A DNA stretch of 64,000 nt from Pseudomonas sp. H9 (GCF_004353925.1 NZ_SMOK01000019.1:1-64000), one strand, 5' to 3'; counted from the first letter of the stretch, positions 26,864 through 37,100 are shown. Program-made: numbers and translations. Notes: a model not told the origin generated them from the sequence alone.

Positions 26864-27751
26864 ATGCGTATCGCATTTATCGGCCTGGGTAATATGGGTG
26901 CGCCAATGGCGCGTAACCTGATCAAGGCCGGGCATCAACTGAACCTGTTCGACCTGAACAAAGCGGTGCTGGCGGAATTGGCCGAGTTGGGCGGGCAGAT
27001 CAGCAGCTCGCCGCGTGATGCCGCGCAGCAGAGCGAGCTGGTGATCACCATGCTGCCGGCCGCTGCCCATGTGCGCGGTGTTTACCTGGGCGAAGACGGT
27101 GTATTGGCCGGTGTGCGTGCCGGCACGCCGGTGGTCGATTGCAGCACCATCGACCCGCAGACCGCCCGTGAAGTTTCGGCCGCAGCGGCCAAACAGGGCG
27201 TAGACCTGGCTGATGCACCGGTATCCGGCGGTACCGGTGGCGCAGCGGCGGGTACCCTGACCTTCATGGTTGGTGCCAGCGATGAGTTGTTTGCCACACT
27301 GCAACCGGTGCTGGCGCAGATGGGCCGCAACATTGTGCATTGCGGCGCGGTGGGCACCGGGCAGATCGCCAAGATCTGCAACAACCTGCTGCTGGGCATC
27401 TCGATGATCGGCGTGTCCGAGGCCATGGCCCTGGGTAACGCCCTGGGCATCGACACCAAAGTGCTGGCGGGCATCATCAACAGTTCTACCGGGCGTTGCT
27501 GGAGCTCGGACACCTACAACCCTTGGCCGGGCATCATCGAAACGGCACCGGCGTCGCGCGGCTATACCGGTGGATTTGGTGCCGAGCTGATGCTCAAGGA
27601 CTTGGGCTTGGCCACTGAAGCGGCGCGTCAGGCGCATCAACCCGTGATTCTCGGTGCCGTGGCACAACAGCTGTATCAGGCCATGAGCCTGCGTGGTGAT
27701 GGCGGCAAGGACTTCTCGGCGATTGTCGAGGGTTACCGTAAACCAGAGTAA
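26864..27751 (+). CDS. mmsB: 3-hydroxyisobutyrate dehydrogenase
   Basis: A 295-residue beta-hydroxyacid dehydrogenase with the N-terminal Rossmann motif GLGNMGAPMARNLIKAG, DAPVSGGTGGAAAGTL and the catalytic lysine in GTGQIAKICNN. It oxidises 3-hydroxyisobutyrate to methylmalonate semialdehyde, the substrate of MmsA. AAGGAG lies before the ATG. Operon with mmsA. Confidence 0.95.
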   Translation: MRIAFIGLGNMGAPMARNLIKAGHQLNLFDLNKAVLAELAELGGQISSSPRDAAQQSELVITMLPAAAHVRGVYLGEDGVLAGVRAGTPVVDCSTIDPQTAREVSAAAAKQGVDLADAPVSGGTGGAAAGTLTFMVGASDELFATLQPVLAQMGRNIVHCGAVGTGQIAKICNNLLLGISMIGVSEAMALGNALGIDTKVLAGIINSSTGRCWSSDTYNPWPGIIETAPASRGYTGGFGAELMLKDLGLATEAARQAHQPVILGAVAQQLYQAMSLRGDGGKDFSAIVEGYRKPE

Positions 27752-27763
27752 GAGGCGGACTCG

Positions 27764-27833
27764 GTGGGAGCGTGCTTGCCCCGCGAAGCGATGTGTCTGA
27801 CACACCGCAATCGCGGGGCAAGCCCGCTCCCAC
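27764..27833. repeat. REP pair (inverted)
   Basis: Facing REP copies at 27764-27787 and 27811-27833 lie between mmsB and the cupin gene. They may serve as a shared transcription stop. Confidence 0.9.
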
Positions 27834-27839
27834 AGAACG

Positions 27840-28184
27840 TCAGGCGAAGACGAAGTATTTGCGTACGGTCTCTACGACTTCCCAGGTACCTTTCATGCCC
27901 GGTTCAATCACGAACACGTCGCCTGCTTTCAGATGGATCGGCTGCTCGCCTTCCGGGGTGATTACGCAGTAGCCGTCGAGGAAATGACAGTATTCCCACT
28001 TTTCGTAATTCACTTCGAATTTGCCCGGTGTGCAGATCCAGGTACCCATGATTTTGCTGCCGTCTTCAGACAGGTAGGCGTTGAGGTTCACGGTATGTGG
28101 GTCGCCGCCAATGCGTTTCCATTTGGTCGCGTTGAGTACTGGGGTAGGGCAGGTATCACGTAGTACGGTGATGAAGTCGGACAT
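27840..28184 (-). CDS. Cupin-domain protein
   Basis: GGAG precedes the ATG. The 114-residue product is a single cupin barrel: KFEVNYEKWEYCHFLDGYCVI in two strands, HLKAGDVFVIEPGMKG as the second motif. It resembles the cupin_3 (DUF861) type. Substrate unknown. It stands alone, divergent from nothing, with its end facing mmsB. Confidence 0.8.
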   Translation of the reverse strand: MSDFITVLRDTCPTPVLNATKWKRIGGDPHTVNLNAYLSEDGSKIMGTWICTPGKFEVNYEKWEYCHFLDGYCVITPEGEQPIHLKAGDVFVIEPGMKGTWEVVETVRKYFVFA

Positions 28185-28292
28185 GTCAGCTCCAAAGGAT
28201 TGGGTGAGAGGCCTGTCACCATAGGGCCGATCTGGCGGGAGGACTTGTCTGGGCCCGACGTCGAGCGCTCAAAAGCCGTACCCATACTTTTG

Positions 28293-28361
28293 TGGGAACA
28301 GGCTTTCCCTGTGATAGCTATCCGCTAGTCACATCGTTTCGCGGGGTAAGCCCGTTCCTAT
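28293..28361. repeat. Degenerate REP pair
   Basis: TGTGGGAACAGGCTTTCCC and TCGCGGGGTAAGCCCGTTCC are diverged versions of the REP core in inverted orientation. The second overlaps the 3' end of the LysR gene at 28318. Confidence 0.65.
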
Positions 28362-29250
28362 CTTCAGGCGTGGCGCTCAAATGTTGTACCAATGCCTGGC
28401 CATGACCGGGCAAGCTAGAAAAATCACGGGCGCACAGTAGCAACTGACGTTTGGCCCAACTGTCCTCCAGTGCCACGCTATGCAACGCCAGCACACCCTG
28501 CCAGCGACGCACTGCTGCCAGTGGAACGACACCCAGCCCGGCACCGTGGGCCACCATGCGGATGGCTCCGTCAAAACTCTCCGCCCTGACCCTCACTTGC
28601 ATACGCCTCCCGAGGTGCAAGGCCTGTTGCTCCAGGTGCAGTGCTAGTGCGCTGTCAGTCGACAGGCCGACGAAGCCATGCTCCAGGGTGTCGGCAAAAC
28701 GCAGTTCAGTGCGCGCCGCCATGGGATGAGTCGGCGGCATGATCAGCACCAGAGGGTCGTCGCGAAAAGGCAGCGTTTGCAGGTGCTCGTGGCTGGCAGC
28801 GGTGGAGATGATGCCAAGATCTGCCGCGCCTTGGGTAATGGCCTGGACGATGCGCAGGCTCGGCAGTTCCTGAACGTCGAGGGTGATGGCAGGGTAGGCA
28901 GCAAGAAAGCTGGCGAGCCGTTCCGGCAAGTATTCGCTCAGCGCTGCGGTGTTACACAGCAGTCGTATCTGACCTTGCAAACCTTGCGCGTACTGCGCCA
29001 GATCGAACTGCAAGCGCTCGACTTGCTGGCCGATCAAGCGCGCATGTTGCAGCAACGCCTGGCCCGCAGAAGTGGCTTGCACGCCACGGCGATTACGTTC
29101 CAGTAAGGGCGTACCAAGAGACGCTTCCATGGCCCGAATGCGTGCACTGGCGGCTGGTAGCGACAAGTGGCTGCGTTGAGCGCCAGCGGTGATGTTGCCG
29201 CACTCCAGCGTGTGCTGGAACAGTTGCAGATCAATCAGATCGAAATGCAT
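28318..29250 (-). CDS. LysR-family regulator
   Basis: Started at MHFDLIDLQLF (29250); the frame extends to 29268. The 310-residue protein has the usual N-terminal HTH (CGNITAGAQRSHLSLPAASA, then RIRAMEASLG) and a substrate-binding fold. It is divergent from the TauE/SafE permease gene 78 bp away, which it probably regulates. Confidence 0.9.
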   Translation of the reverse strand: MHFDLIDLQLFQHTLECGNITAGAQRSHLSLPAASARIRAMEASLGTPLLERNRRGVQATSAGQALLQHARLIGQQVERLQFDLAQYAQGLQGQIRLLCNTAALSEYLPERLASFLAAYPAITLDVQELPSLRIVQAITQGAADLGIISTAASHEHLQTLPFRDDPLVLIMPPTHPMAARTELRFADTLEHGFVGLSTDSALALHLEQQALHLGRRMQVRVRAESFDGAIRMVAHGAGLGVVPLAAVRRWQGVLALHSVALEDSWAKRQLLLCARDFSSLPGHGQALVQHLSATPEDRNGLTPRNDVTSG

Positions 29251-29327
29251 GTGCCTCTGCCTGAGCAATAGTCTGGCTCAGTATATGGCAGATTTTCAGC
29301 GGCTCCTATCGCAGGCAGGATGGGGCC

Positions 29328-30092
29328 ATGACGACCTTATTCGGCTTTTATCAGACACTCGGCCCAGCACTGTCAGTGTTGGTGGTATTCACGTTTCTGC
29401 TGGCTGGGATGGTAAAGGGGGTTATTGGCCTGGGCCTGCCAACCATTGCCATGGGCTTGCTGGGGCTGGCTATGCCACCGGCACAGGCTGCGGCGTTATT
29501 GATCGTACCTTCGACACTGACCAACCTCTGGCAATTAACGGCGGGCGGTCATTTGCCACCTTTGCTGCGGCGTCTGTGGCCGATGCTGGCGATGATCTTC
29601 GTCGGCACGCTGGTAGGCAGTGCTGGGCTGGGCATCAACAGCGGCGCGTGGGCGGTACATGCACTGGGGGCTGCCTTGCTGGCCTACTCGTTGTATGGCT
29701 TGTGCGGGCGAGGCATGTGCATGCCCTCGACCTGGGAGCACGTACTGGGGCCGTTGTGCGGGTTTTGCACCGGCGTGGTCACTGCGGTCACCGGGGTGTT
29801 CGTAATTCCGGCTGTGCCGTATCTACAGAGTCTGGGGTTGAGCCGTGACGAGCTGGTACAAGCCTTGGGCCTGTCCTTCACCGTGTCGACCCTTGCGCTG
29901 GCGCTGGGCCTGGCTGGGCAAGATGCGCTGAGTACCGAGGCGCTGGGTGCATCACTGTTGGTGCTGGCGCCGGCCCTGCTGGGCATGCTCGCTGGCCAGT
30001 GGTTGCGCCAGCGCATCAGTGCCGTACTGTTCAAGCGTTGCTTCTTCGTCGGCCTGGCACTGCTCGGCGCGCACCTGCTGCTTAACGGCTAG
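29328..30092 (+). CDS. TauE/SafE-family membrane permease
   Basis: The 254-residue protein is hydrophobic throughout, with about eight membrane segments and the repeated family motif GMVKGVIGLGLPT / CGFCTGVVTAVTGVFVIPAVP. The family exports sulfite, sulfonates or other small anions; the substrate here is unknown. The 3' end overlaps the convergent ABM gene by 11 bp. Confidence 0.85.
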   Translation: MTTLFGFYQTLGPALSVLVVFTFLLAGMVKGVIGLGLPTIAMGLLGLAMPPAQAAALLIVPSTLTNLWQLTAGGHLPPLLRRLWPMLAMIFVGTLVGSAGLGINSGAWAVHALGAALLAYSLYGLCGRGMCMPSTWEHVLGPLCGFCTGVVTAVTGVFVIPAVPYLQSLGLSRDELVQALGLSFTVSTLALALGLAGQDALSTEALGASLLVLAPALLGMLAGQWLRQRISAVLFKRCFFVGLALLGAHLLLNG

Positions 30093-30396
30093 CCGAAGAG
30101 GGGCTGAGCATGTCGATCAGCTGGATATCAAAGTCGCGTTCCAGGTAGTCCATACGTTGTTCGAAGAATGCCTGCATGTGCGGTAGCGCGGAGTGTTCGT
30201 CCAGCGCGGCCTTGCTGGCCCAGATCTCGTAGAACACAAACAGGCTTGGGTCTTCCTTGTCACGCAGCATGTGGTACTCGATGCAACCGGGCTCGGCACG
30301 GCTCGGTTCTACGTAGGCACGAAACAAGGTTTCGAACGCTTCGGCTTTTTCCGGGCGGGTCTTGGCTTTGAGAATGAAGCCGTAGGGTTCGCTCAT
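30082..30396 (-). CDS. ygiN: ABM-domain quinol monooxygenase-like protein
   Basis: A 104-residue protein of the antibiotic-biosynthesis-monooxygenase family (FILKAKTRPEKAEAFETLFR, CIEYHMLRDKEDPSLFVFYE). E. coli YgiN is a quinol monooxygenase next to mdaB. Here it is divergent from mdaB, 196 bp apart, which supports the same pairing. The gene symbol is by analogy. Confidence 0.75.
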   Translation of the reverse strand: MSEPYGFILKAKTRPEKAEAFETLFRAYVEPSRAEPGCIEYHMLRDKEDPSLFVFYEIWASKAALDEHSALPHMQAFFEQRMDYLERDFDIQLIDMLSPSSASR

Positions 30397-30592
30397 GAGG
30401 TTGACCTCTGGTGGAAGATGAGCTGATTTTATTTCAACAATGTACTTGTGATTCGTGCTTTTCAGTCAAAAGTATTTTGCGCCGCCGACGGTTTTTCCAG
30501 CGCTTTGCTTTGCCTAATCTGCCGCCATTCCAATTCACCGAGCCGGGCCGTTCCAGACAGCGCCGCGGATCGAACGACAGATGAGGCACGTG

Positions 30593-31183
30593 ATGAAAAA
30601 AGTTCTGCTGCTCAATGGCGGTAAAAAGTTCGCCCACTCCGATGGCCGTTTGAACGAGACGCTGCACGAGGCCGCTCTGGCGTTTCTTGATCGCGCCGGT
30701 TTCGATATCAAGACCACCTACATCGATGGCGGTTACGACAACGCCGAAGAAGTGCAGAAAATTCTCTGGGCCGACGTGATCATCTATCAGATGCCAGGTT
30801 GGTGGATGGGCGCTCCCTGGACCGTCAAACAGTACCTGGACGAAGTGTTCACCGCCGGTCACGGTAGCCTGTACGCTAACGACGGCCGTACCCGTTCCGA
30901 TGCTTCGCAAAAGTACGGCAGCGGCGGTTTGATCCACGGTAAACAGTACATGCTCTCGCTCACCTGGAACGCACCGCAGCAGGCGTTCGATGACCCCAGC
31001 GATTTCTTCGAAGGTAAAGGTGTGGATGCGGTGTATTTCCCGTTCCACAAGGCCAACGAGTTCCTCGGCATGAGCGCACTGCCTACCTACCTGGCCGTCG
31101 ATGTGATGAAACGCCCGAATGTCGAAGCCGCCGTGGCTGCCTACGAGCAACACCTGGCCCGGGTTTTCCAGATCCCGGCCTGA
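30593..31183 (+). CDS. mdaB: NADPH:quinone reductase MdaB
   Basis: Started at 30593 after GAGG; a Met at 30581 is less likely. The 196-residue flavodoxin-like protein contains MKKVLLLNGGKKFAHSDGRL, YQMPGWWMGAPWTVKQYLD and GKGVDAVYFPFHKANEFLG, typical of MdaB (FAD-dependent two-electron quinone reduction). Together with YgiN it may cycle quinones or protect against quinone stress. Confidence 0.92.
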   Translation: MKKVLLLNGGKKFAHSDGRLNETLHEAALAFLDRAGFDIKTTYIDGGYDNAEEVQKILWADVIIYQMPGWWMGAPWTVKQYLDEVFTAGHGSLYANDGRTRSDASQKYGSGGLIHGKQYMLSLTWNAPQQAFDDPSDFFEGKGVDAVYFPFHKANEFLGMSALPTYLAVDVMKRPNVEAAVAAYEQHLARVFQIPA

Positions 31184-31250
31184 TGGGGCCTTGCGCTGGC
31201 CTTGGTAAGCGGCTATCTATCACGGCTGTTGCTCAACCCGGGGTGCAGTC

Positions 31251-32147
31251 GTGAAAGCCAGGTCTGATGAATTGCAGGTGTTCGTTTCGGTGATCGAGTG
31301 CGGCTCGATTTCCGCCGCCGCCGAGCTGAGTGAGCAAACGCCGTCGGCGATCAGTCGCACGCTGTCGCGGCTGGAGGCCAAGCTCGGTACCACGTTGATC
31401 AACCGAACCACGCGGCGTATGGACCTGACCGAAGAAGGGCGATTTTTCTTCGAGCGGGCCAAGTCGATTCTGCAGCAAATGGATGACCTTGAAGAGCACC
31501 TCTCGGCGCATCATCAAACCCCTTCAGGCCGCCTGCGGATCAATGCGGCCTTGCCGTTCATGTTGCATGCCATCGTGCCGTGGGTCGGCGAGTTTCGCAC
31601 GTTGTACCCGCAGATCCAGCTAGAGCTCAATACCAGTGACTTGATCATCGACTTGATCGAACAAAGCACCGATGTTGCCATTCGAATTGGCGAGTTGGCG
31701 GACTCCAGCCTGCATGCCCGCTCTCTGGGTTGCAGCCCCTTGAACCTGTTGGCCAGCCCAGAGTATCTGGCGCGGCATGGCACGCCCGAGCGCGTCGAAG
31801 ACTTGCAAGCGCATTCGCTGTTGGGTTTTACCCAGACCGAAACCCTCAATCACTGGCCGTTACGCCATGCCGAAGGTGATCGCTTGCTGATCCGCCCCAG
31901 CGTCTCGGCCTCCAGCGGCGAGACACTGCGCGAACTGGTGCTGGCCGGTGAAGGCATCGCCTGCCTGTCGCATTTCATGACCCATGAAGATATCCGTAGC
32001 GGGCGCCTGCAGGTGGTGTTGCCCGAGCACAACAGCGGTTATCGCCAGCCGATCAACGCGGTGTATTACCGCAACTCGCAGCTTGCCCTGCGCATTCAGT
32101 GTTTCCTTGATTTCATCCAGCGCAAGTTGGCGGTGTACGCCTGCTGA
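31251..32147 (+). CDS. LysR-family regulator
   Basis: GTG start. The 298-residue protein has an N-terminal HTH (CGSISAAAELSEQTPSAISR, then TLSRLEAKLGTTLINRTTRR). The gene lies 67 bp downstream of mdaB on the same strand, so they may share a transcript and it may regulate mdaB. Target otherwise unknown. Confidence 0.9.
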   Translation: MKARSDELQVFVSVIECGSISAAAELSEQTPSAISRTLSRLEAKLGTTLINRTTRRMDLTEEGRFFFERAKSILQQMDDLEEHLSAHHQTPSGRLRINAALPFMLHAIVPWVGEFRTLYPQIQLELNTSDLIIDLIEQSTDVAIRIGELADSSLHARSLGCSPLNLLASPEYLARHGTPERVEDLQAHSLLGFTQTETLNHWPLRHAEGDRLLIRPSVSASSGETLRELVLAGEGIACLSHFMTHEDIRSGRLQVVLPEHNSGYRQPINAVYYRNSQLALRIQCFLDFIQRKLAVYAC

Positions 32148-32264
32148 GCGTTCGGCTTGCGACAAAACCTTTCTGCAAACGGCGAACTTTTCTGAGGTGT
32201 TTGATTAGTTTTCACACATAAGCCTTAATGGCTGTTCAACGAAAACAACACCAAGGAAGCTCTC

Positions 32265-33932
32265 ATGCGCGTTGTGATGTTCCGATCCCTGGCCCTGAGT
32301 GCCGCGATTATCGCCAGCTCATCGGCTTACGCCGTGACATTGGACGGTGGCGCGGTGGCTGCACCCGATCAATATGGTGCACAGGTAGCCGCTGAAATCC
32401 TCAAGAAAGGTGGTAACGCGGTAGACGCCGCAGTCGCCACTGCCTTCACCTTGGCCGTGACCTACCCTGAAGCCGGCAACATTGGTGGCGGTGGGTTCAT
32501 GACCTTGTACATGGACGGCAAGCCTTACTTCCTCGATTACCGTGAAGTGGCGCCTAAAGCTGCCAGCCGCAATATGTACCTGGATGAAAAGGGCGAAATT
32601 ATCGAAAACCTGAGCTTGGTCGGTGCACGCGCCGCGGGTGTCCCAGGTACGGTGATGGGCTTGTGGGAGGCGCATCAAAAGTTCGGCAAGTTGCCGTGGG
32701 CTGAGCTGATCACCCCGGCAGTGGGTTACGCGAAAAACGGCTTCAAGATTGCCGCCAAGCAGTACCAATACCGTGAAGATGCCTTGGGCCTGTTCAAGGA
32801 CAGCACCAACTTCAACGACTACTTCGGCACCATGAAAGTGGGTGAGACCTTCAAGCAGCCAGAGCTGGCGCAAACTCTGGAGCGCATTGCCGACAAGGGC
32901 GTCAGTGAGTTCTACCAAGGTAAAACCGCCGACCTGCTGGTTGCGCAGATGCAGGCTGACAAAGGCCTGATCAGCAAAGACGACCTCAAGGATTACAAAG
33001 CGGTATGGCGTGAGCCGATGGGCATCGAGTGGCGCGGCAACATGGTCTATACCGCACCGTTGCCAAGCTCGGGCGGAGTTGCCCTGGCACAGCTGCTGGG
33101 CATCAAGGAAAACCGAGCGGCCGACTTCAAGGGTGTTGAGCTGAACTCGGCGCGCTACATTCACCTGCTGGCGGAAATCGAGAAACGTGTGTTCGCTGAC
33201 CGTGCCGACTACCTGGGTGACCCGGCGTTCTCCAAGGTGCCGGTGGATAAGTTGATCGCCAAGGACTACATCGCCAAGCGTGCGCAAGAGGTCAACCCGA
33301 ACGCGATCTCCGAAACCGAAAAAGTGCGCCCGGGCCTGGAACCACACCAGACCACGCACTTCTCTATCGTTGACAAGCAAGGTAACGCGGTCAGCAACAC
33401 CTATACCTTGAACTGGGACTACGGCAGCGGTGTAGTGGTTAAAGGTGCGGGCTTCCTGCTCAACGACGAGATGGACGACTTCAGTTCCAAGCCAGGTGTG
33501 GCTAACGCCTTTGGTGTGGTCGGGGGCGATGCCAACGCCATCGAGCCAGGCAAGCGCATGCTGTCGTCCATGGCCCCGACCCTGGTGACCCGCGATGGTC
33601 AGGTCACTCTGGTGTTGGGTACTCCAGGTGGTTCGCGGATCTTCACCTCGATTTTCCAGGTGCTGAACGGCCTGTACGACTACAACCTGCCACTGGAAAA
33701 AGCCGTGGCGGCGCAGCGCGTGCATCATCAGTTGCTGCCTAAAGACACCATTTACTTCGACGCTTATGCGCCGCTGACCGGCAAGGTCGCTGATGAGCTG
33801 AAGAAGATGGGCTACACCCTTGAGGATCAGGGCTGGGAAATGGGCGATATCCAGGCCATTCGCGTGAACGGTACGGCGCTGGAGACGGCTTCTGACCCAC
33901 GCGGACGTGGAGTTGGGCAAGTCGTTAAGTAA
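32265..33932 (+). CDS. ggt: Gamma-glutamyltransferase (periplasmic)
   Basis: AAGGA precedes the ATG. The 555-residue precursor has a signal peptide (ends SSSAYA) and the autoprocessing Thr363 in HQTTHFSIVD that becomes the catalytic nucleophile of the small subunit. DFSSKPGVANAFGVVGGDAN and LSSMAPTLV are the family motifs for substrate binding. It cleaves gamma-glutamyl bonds such as glutathione in the periplasm. Confidence 0.95.
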   Translation: MRVVMFRSLALSAAIIASSSAYAVTLDGGAVAAPDQYGAQVAAEILKKGGNAVDAAVATAFTLAVTYPEAGNIGGGGFMTLYMDGKPYFLDYREVAPKAASRNMYLDEKGEIIENLSLVGARAAGVPGTVMGLWEAHQKFGKLPWAELITPAVGYAKNGFKIAAKQYQYREDALGLFKDSTNFNDYFGTMKVGETFKQPELAQTLERIADKGVSEFYQGKTADLLVAQMQADKGLISKDDLKDYKAVWREPMGIEWRGNMVYTAPLPSSGGVALAQLLGIKENRAADFKGVELNSARYIHLLAEIEKRVFADRADYLGDPAFSKVPVDKLIAKDYIAKRAQEVNPNAISETEKVRPGLEPHQTTHFSIVDKQGNAVSNTYTLNWDYGSGVVVKGAGFLLNDEMDDFSSKPGVANAFGVVGGDANAIEPGKRMLSSMAPTLVTRDGQVTLVLGTPGGSRIFTSIFQVLNGLYDYNLPLEKAVAAQRVHHQLLPKDTIYFDAYAPLTGKVADELKKMGYTLEDQGWEMGDIQAIRVNGTALETASDPRGRGVGQVVK

Positions 33933-33944
33933 GCGGTGAATCTG

Positions 33945-34000
33945 TCGCGGGGCAAGCCCGCTCCTACCGAAGTCTGTAGGAGCGGGCTTGCCCCGCGATG
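33945..34000. repeat. REP pair (inverted)
   Basis: Two close REP copies form a long stem between the convergent ggt and chemoreceptor genes, suggesting a bidirectional stop. Confidence 0.9.
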
Positions 34001-34003
34001 CTT

Positions 34004-35923
34004 TTAAACGCGGAAGTGGCTGACCAGCGTCTGCAACTGATTACCCAACCGCGCCAACTCAACGCTGGAGGCCGCCGTTTCATCGCTGGCCGCCGCCGTC
34101 TGCTCCGAAACATCACGAACATTAACGATGCTGCGGCTGATCTGCTCCGCCACAGCGCTCTGCTGTTCAGCAGCGGCAGCGATCTGTTGGTTCATCGACT
34201 GGATGTTCGACACTGTGCGGGTGATGCTTTCCAGCGAAGCCCCGGCTTTGCGTGTCAGCTCGACACTGCTGTCGGTCAGGTTGCGGCTGCCGAGCATCAC
34301 ATGGGCAACCTGCTGGGTCCCGCTTTGCAGGCCAGCGACCAGCTCTTCAATCTCTTCGGTCGATTTTTGCGTGCGTTGGGCCAGGCCGCGCACTTCGTCG
34401 GCCACCACCGCAAAGCCACGCCCGGCTTCACCGGCACGGGCTGCCTCGATGGCGGCGTTCAAGGCCAGCAGGTTGGTCTGTTCGGCCACCGATTTGATCA
34501 CGTCCATGACGCTTCCGATCTTCTGGCTTTCCTGTTGCAGCAGGGCCATGGCTTCGGTGGAACGGTGCACTTCACCGGCCAAACGTTCGATCTGGCCAAT
34601 CGCCTCGGCAACCACCTGATCACCGGCCCGCGCTTGTGCATCCGCGTCTGTGGCGGCGGAGGAGGCATGCTCGGCATTGCGCGCAACTTCTTGCACGGTC
34701 GCGGCCATTTCGTGCATGGCGGTGGCAACTTGATCGGTCTCGACTTTCTGGCTGTTGACCCCGGCGCTGGTTTCTTCGGTGACGGCAGACAGCTCTTCGG
34801 CGGCGCTGGCGATCTGCGTGACGCCATCGCGGATACCGCTGATCAGGTCGCGCAGGGTCGCGCCCATGCGTTGAATACCTTGCTGCAGCACACCCAGTTC
34901 GTCGCGACGAGTGATATGCATGTTGTGGGTGAGGTCACCGCTGGCGATGCGCTCAACCACGGCGAGGGTTTCGCGCAACGGGCGAGTAATCTGGCGGGTG
35001 ATGATTACTGCTGCCAGCACGCCGACCAGCAAGGCCAGGAGGGTAGCGGTGATTTGCAGGGTACGGGCCTGGGCGCTTTCGTTGTCGCGGCGTTCAATCT
35101 GGAGGCTGTACAGCGCCTTGCTGATCTTGACGATAGTCGCGCCTTGCACAGTCATTTCCTGGCGAGCTACGGCAACTTCGGCCGTGGCATCGCGGAACTG
35201 GCGTACCGCGTCACGGTAGGCCAGTACGGCACTTTCAAACTGTTGAATGCGTGCCGCTTCGCCCGGCATCTGCCGGTTCAGGCTGACAATTTCGGCCAGG
35301 GCGGCATCGAGCTGACGCAGTGCCATTTGTTCGGTTTCGCTACTGATATCCGCGATGTAGCTGCGTACGGCCAAACGCACTTGGAACAGTTGTTCCTTGG
35401 CCTGAGTGATGGTGCGGAACTGATCCAGGCGGCTGGCATCGGACTCGGGCAAGGCGAGGATGTCGCGGTTGATGGCCTCGACCAGTTCGATGGCGCGTGC
35501 AGCGGCCAGGTTCATCGAGTCGCGCGCGGCAAGGCTGCTTTTGTAGCCCGCGCGCATCTTGTTGATCGAAATCTGGTACTCACTGATGGTCTGGCCCAGT
35601 TCCTGGAGCAACTTGACGTTCTCTGGGCTCTTGAAGCTTTTAAGCAGCTTTTGCTGCTGTTCACTGAAGGCATTCAGTTTGACCTGGACATTACCGGCAG
35701 CGGCATCATCGCCGTTGGTCAGCATGTACTGAAGGCGGGTAACACGCAGTTCGGCCAGGTCGCTGTTGAGTTGGGTGATGTCGCTCATCCAGTTACTGCG
35801 ATCAATCAGCCCACCCAAGCTGTTCCAGCTGGTCAAGGCCAGCAGGCTGGTGAGCAGCAGCACCAGGCCGAAGCCTAAGCCGAGTTTGAGGTTAAGGCTG
35901 ATATTGGCAAACCATCTATTCAT
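34004..35923 (-). CDS. Chemoreceptor (MCP) with helical bimodular sensor domain, McpS-like
   Basis: Started at 35923, where GGAGGG lies five bases upstream; the frame continues to 36106 without a ribosome site. The 639-residue protein has a membrane segment at ~13-33, a long all-helical periplasmic region (~35-290), a second membrane segment, HAMP, and the signalling domain with the conserved hairpin tip [20 protein letters not shown]. Size, architecture and neighbours (ggt, pcaHG) match McpS of P. putida, which senses TCA-cycle acids. Ligand not verified. Confidence 0.88.
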   Translation of the reverse strand: MNRWFANISLNLKLGLGFGLVLLLTSLLALTSWNSLGGLIDRSNWMSDITQLNSDLAELRVTRLQYMLTNGDDAAAGNVQVKLNAFSEQQQKLLKSFKSPENVKLLQELGQTISEYQISINKMRAGYKSSLAARDSMNLAAARAIELVEAINRDILALPESDASRLDQFRTITQAKEQLFQVRLAVRSYIADISSETEQMALRQLDAALAEIVSLNRQMPGEAARIQQFESAVLAYRDAVRQFRDATAEVAVARQEMTVQGATIVKISKALYSLQIERRDNESAQARTLQITATLLALLVGVLAAVIITRQITRPLRETLAVVERIASGDLTHNMHITRRDELGVLQQGIQRMGATLRDLISGIRDGVTQIASAAEELSAVTEETSAGVNSQKVETDQVATAMHEMAATVQEVARNAEHASSAATDADAQARAGDQVVAEAIGQIERLAGEVHRSTEAMALLQQESQKIGSVMDVIKSVAEQTNLLALNAAIEAARAGEAGRGFAVVADEVRGLAQRTQKSTEEIEELVAGLQSGTQQVAHVMLGSRNLTDSSVELTRKAGASLESITRTVSNIQSMNQQIAAAAEQQSAVAEQISRSIVNVRDVSEQTAAASDETAASSVELARLGNQLQTLVSHFRV

Positions 35924-36123
35924 GTAATCCCTCCAGGAACGTTGTGCTTCTTGATCCATATCGCTGGAAGGTTGTTGTTTTTGATGGCCAGCCGATGCTT
36001 TGAGCAAGGTGTATCGGCCAGTTACGGCGGAGCTGAAACGCTTTTTCAGCAAAAATTTACGAGGGAGGTTTCCGGGTATTTCCGCGGCAGCGGCGAGCGC
36101 TGCCACGGATCAAAAGCGAGGGT

Positions 36124-37005
36124 TTACAACGCGCGGCTAGTGAAGGTGTCGCACTGGTTGATGTCGCCTTTGGCGAACCCGGTTTTGAACCAACGAACGC
36201 GCTGTTGCGAGGTGCCATGGGTGAACGAGTCGGGGACGACACGACCCTGGCCTTGCTGTTGCAGACGGTCATCGCCAATAGCATTGGCGGCGTTCAGGGC
36301 TTCTTCGATATCGCCCGGCTCAAGCCAGTTCAGGCGCTGTTGCGCTTGGTAGGCCCAGACACCCGCCAGACAGTCGGCTTGCAGCTCTTGGCGAACCAGC
36401 AGGCCGTTGTCGCCCTCCATACGTTCGCCACGCTGGCGCGCCGCCTGAACCTTGGCTGATACGCCTAGCAAGGTCTGCACATGGTGACCGACTTCGTGGG
36501 CAATCACATAGGCCTGAGCGAAATCGCCCGCTGCGGCAAAACGCTGCTCCATTTCGCGGAAGAAGCTCATGTCCAGGTACACCTTCTGGTCGGCCGGGCA
36601 ATAGAAGGGGCCCACTGCCGACGAGGCGAAGCCGCAGGCTGAGTTGATCTGACCGCTGAACAGGATCAAGGTCGGGTCTTTGTATTGACGGCCAGCCTGA
36701 GCGAAGATCGCCCGCCAAGTGTCTTCGGTATCGCCAAGGATTGAGGCAACGAATTGGGACTGTTCATCGTTGGCCGGGGGGGCTTTGCTGGTGCCTGTGC
36801 TGACCGGCGCGCTGGTCTGGCCCATCTGCCCGGTCAATTGGCCGAGGATCTGCAACGGGTCTTGTCCGGTTATCCAGCCAATGCCGACGATCAGCAGGAT
36901 TGCCCCGATGCTCAGGCCTTTGCCACCGCCGAAGCGCATGCCGCCACCACCCTCGCCACGGGCATCGACCACATTGTCGCTACGCCTGCCTTTTCGCCAT
37001 TGCAT
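36124..37005 (-). CDS. ypfJ: Neutral zinc metallopeptidase, YpfJ family
   Basis: GGAGAG precedes the ATG. The 293-residue protein has one N-terminal membrane anchor (LSIGAILLIVGIGWITG) and the HExxH zinc motif in YVIAHEVGHHVQTLLG. FYCPADQKVYLDMSFFREM and DCLAGVWAY are conserved in the PF04228 family. Function of the family is poorly known. A single gene between the chemoreceptor and pcaH. Confidence 0.88.
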   Translation of the reverse strand: MQWRKGRRSDNVVDARGEGGGGMRFGGGKGLSIGAILLIVGIGWITGQDPLQILGQLTGQMGQTSAPVSTGTSKAPPANDEQSQFVASILGDTEDTWRAIFAQAGRQYKDPTLILFSGQINSACGFASSAVGPFYCPADQKVYLDMSFFREMEQRFAAAGDFAQAYVIAHEVGHHVQTLLGVSAKVQAARQRGERMEGDNGLLVRQELQADCLAGVWAYQAQQRLNWLEPGDIEEALNAANAIGDDRLQQQGQGRVVPDSFTHGTSQQRVRWFKTGFAKGDINQCDTFTSRAL

Positions 37006-37084
37006 GAGTGCTCTCCAGAGCTTGGAAACATGAGCTCAAAGATTAGTTCACCGGGCGTCACTACGTCAGACTACTGCAGCTTTC

Positions 37085-37100
37085 ATAACCATTTGGTTAT
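37085..37100 (+). promoter_or_regulatory. PcaQ-type operator candidate upstream of pcaH
   Basis: ATAACC-ATTT-GGTTAT is close to the LysR-type PcaQ site ATAACC-N4-GGTTAA described in rhizobia. It lies ~105 bp upstream of the pcaH start, within the expected range for an activator. No pcaQ gene was identified in the window. Confidence 0.55.

Noticed and set aside
32319..35878. Long antisense frames over ggt (533 codons) and over the chemoreceptor (626 codons)
   Set aside because: Composition typical of antisense shadows; both sense genes are unambiguous.
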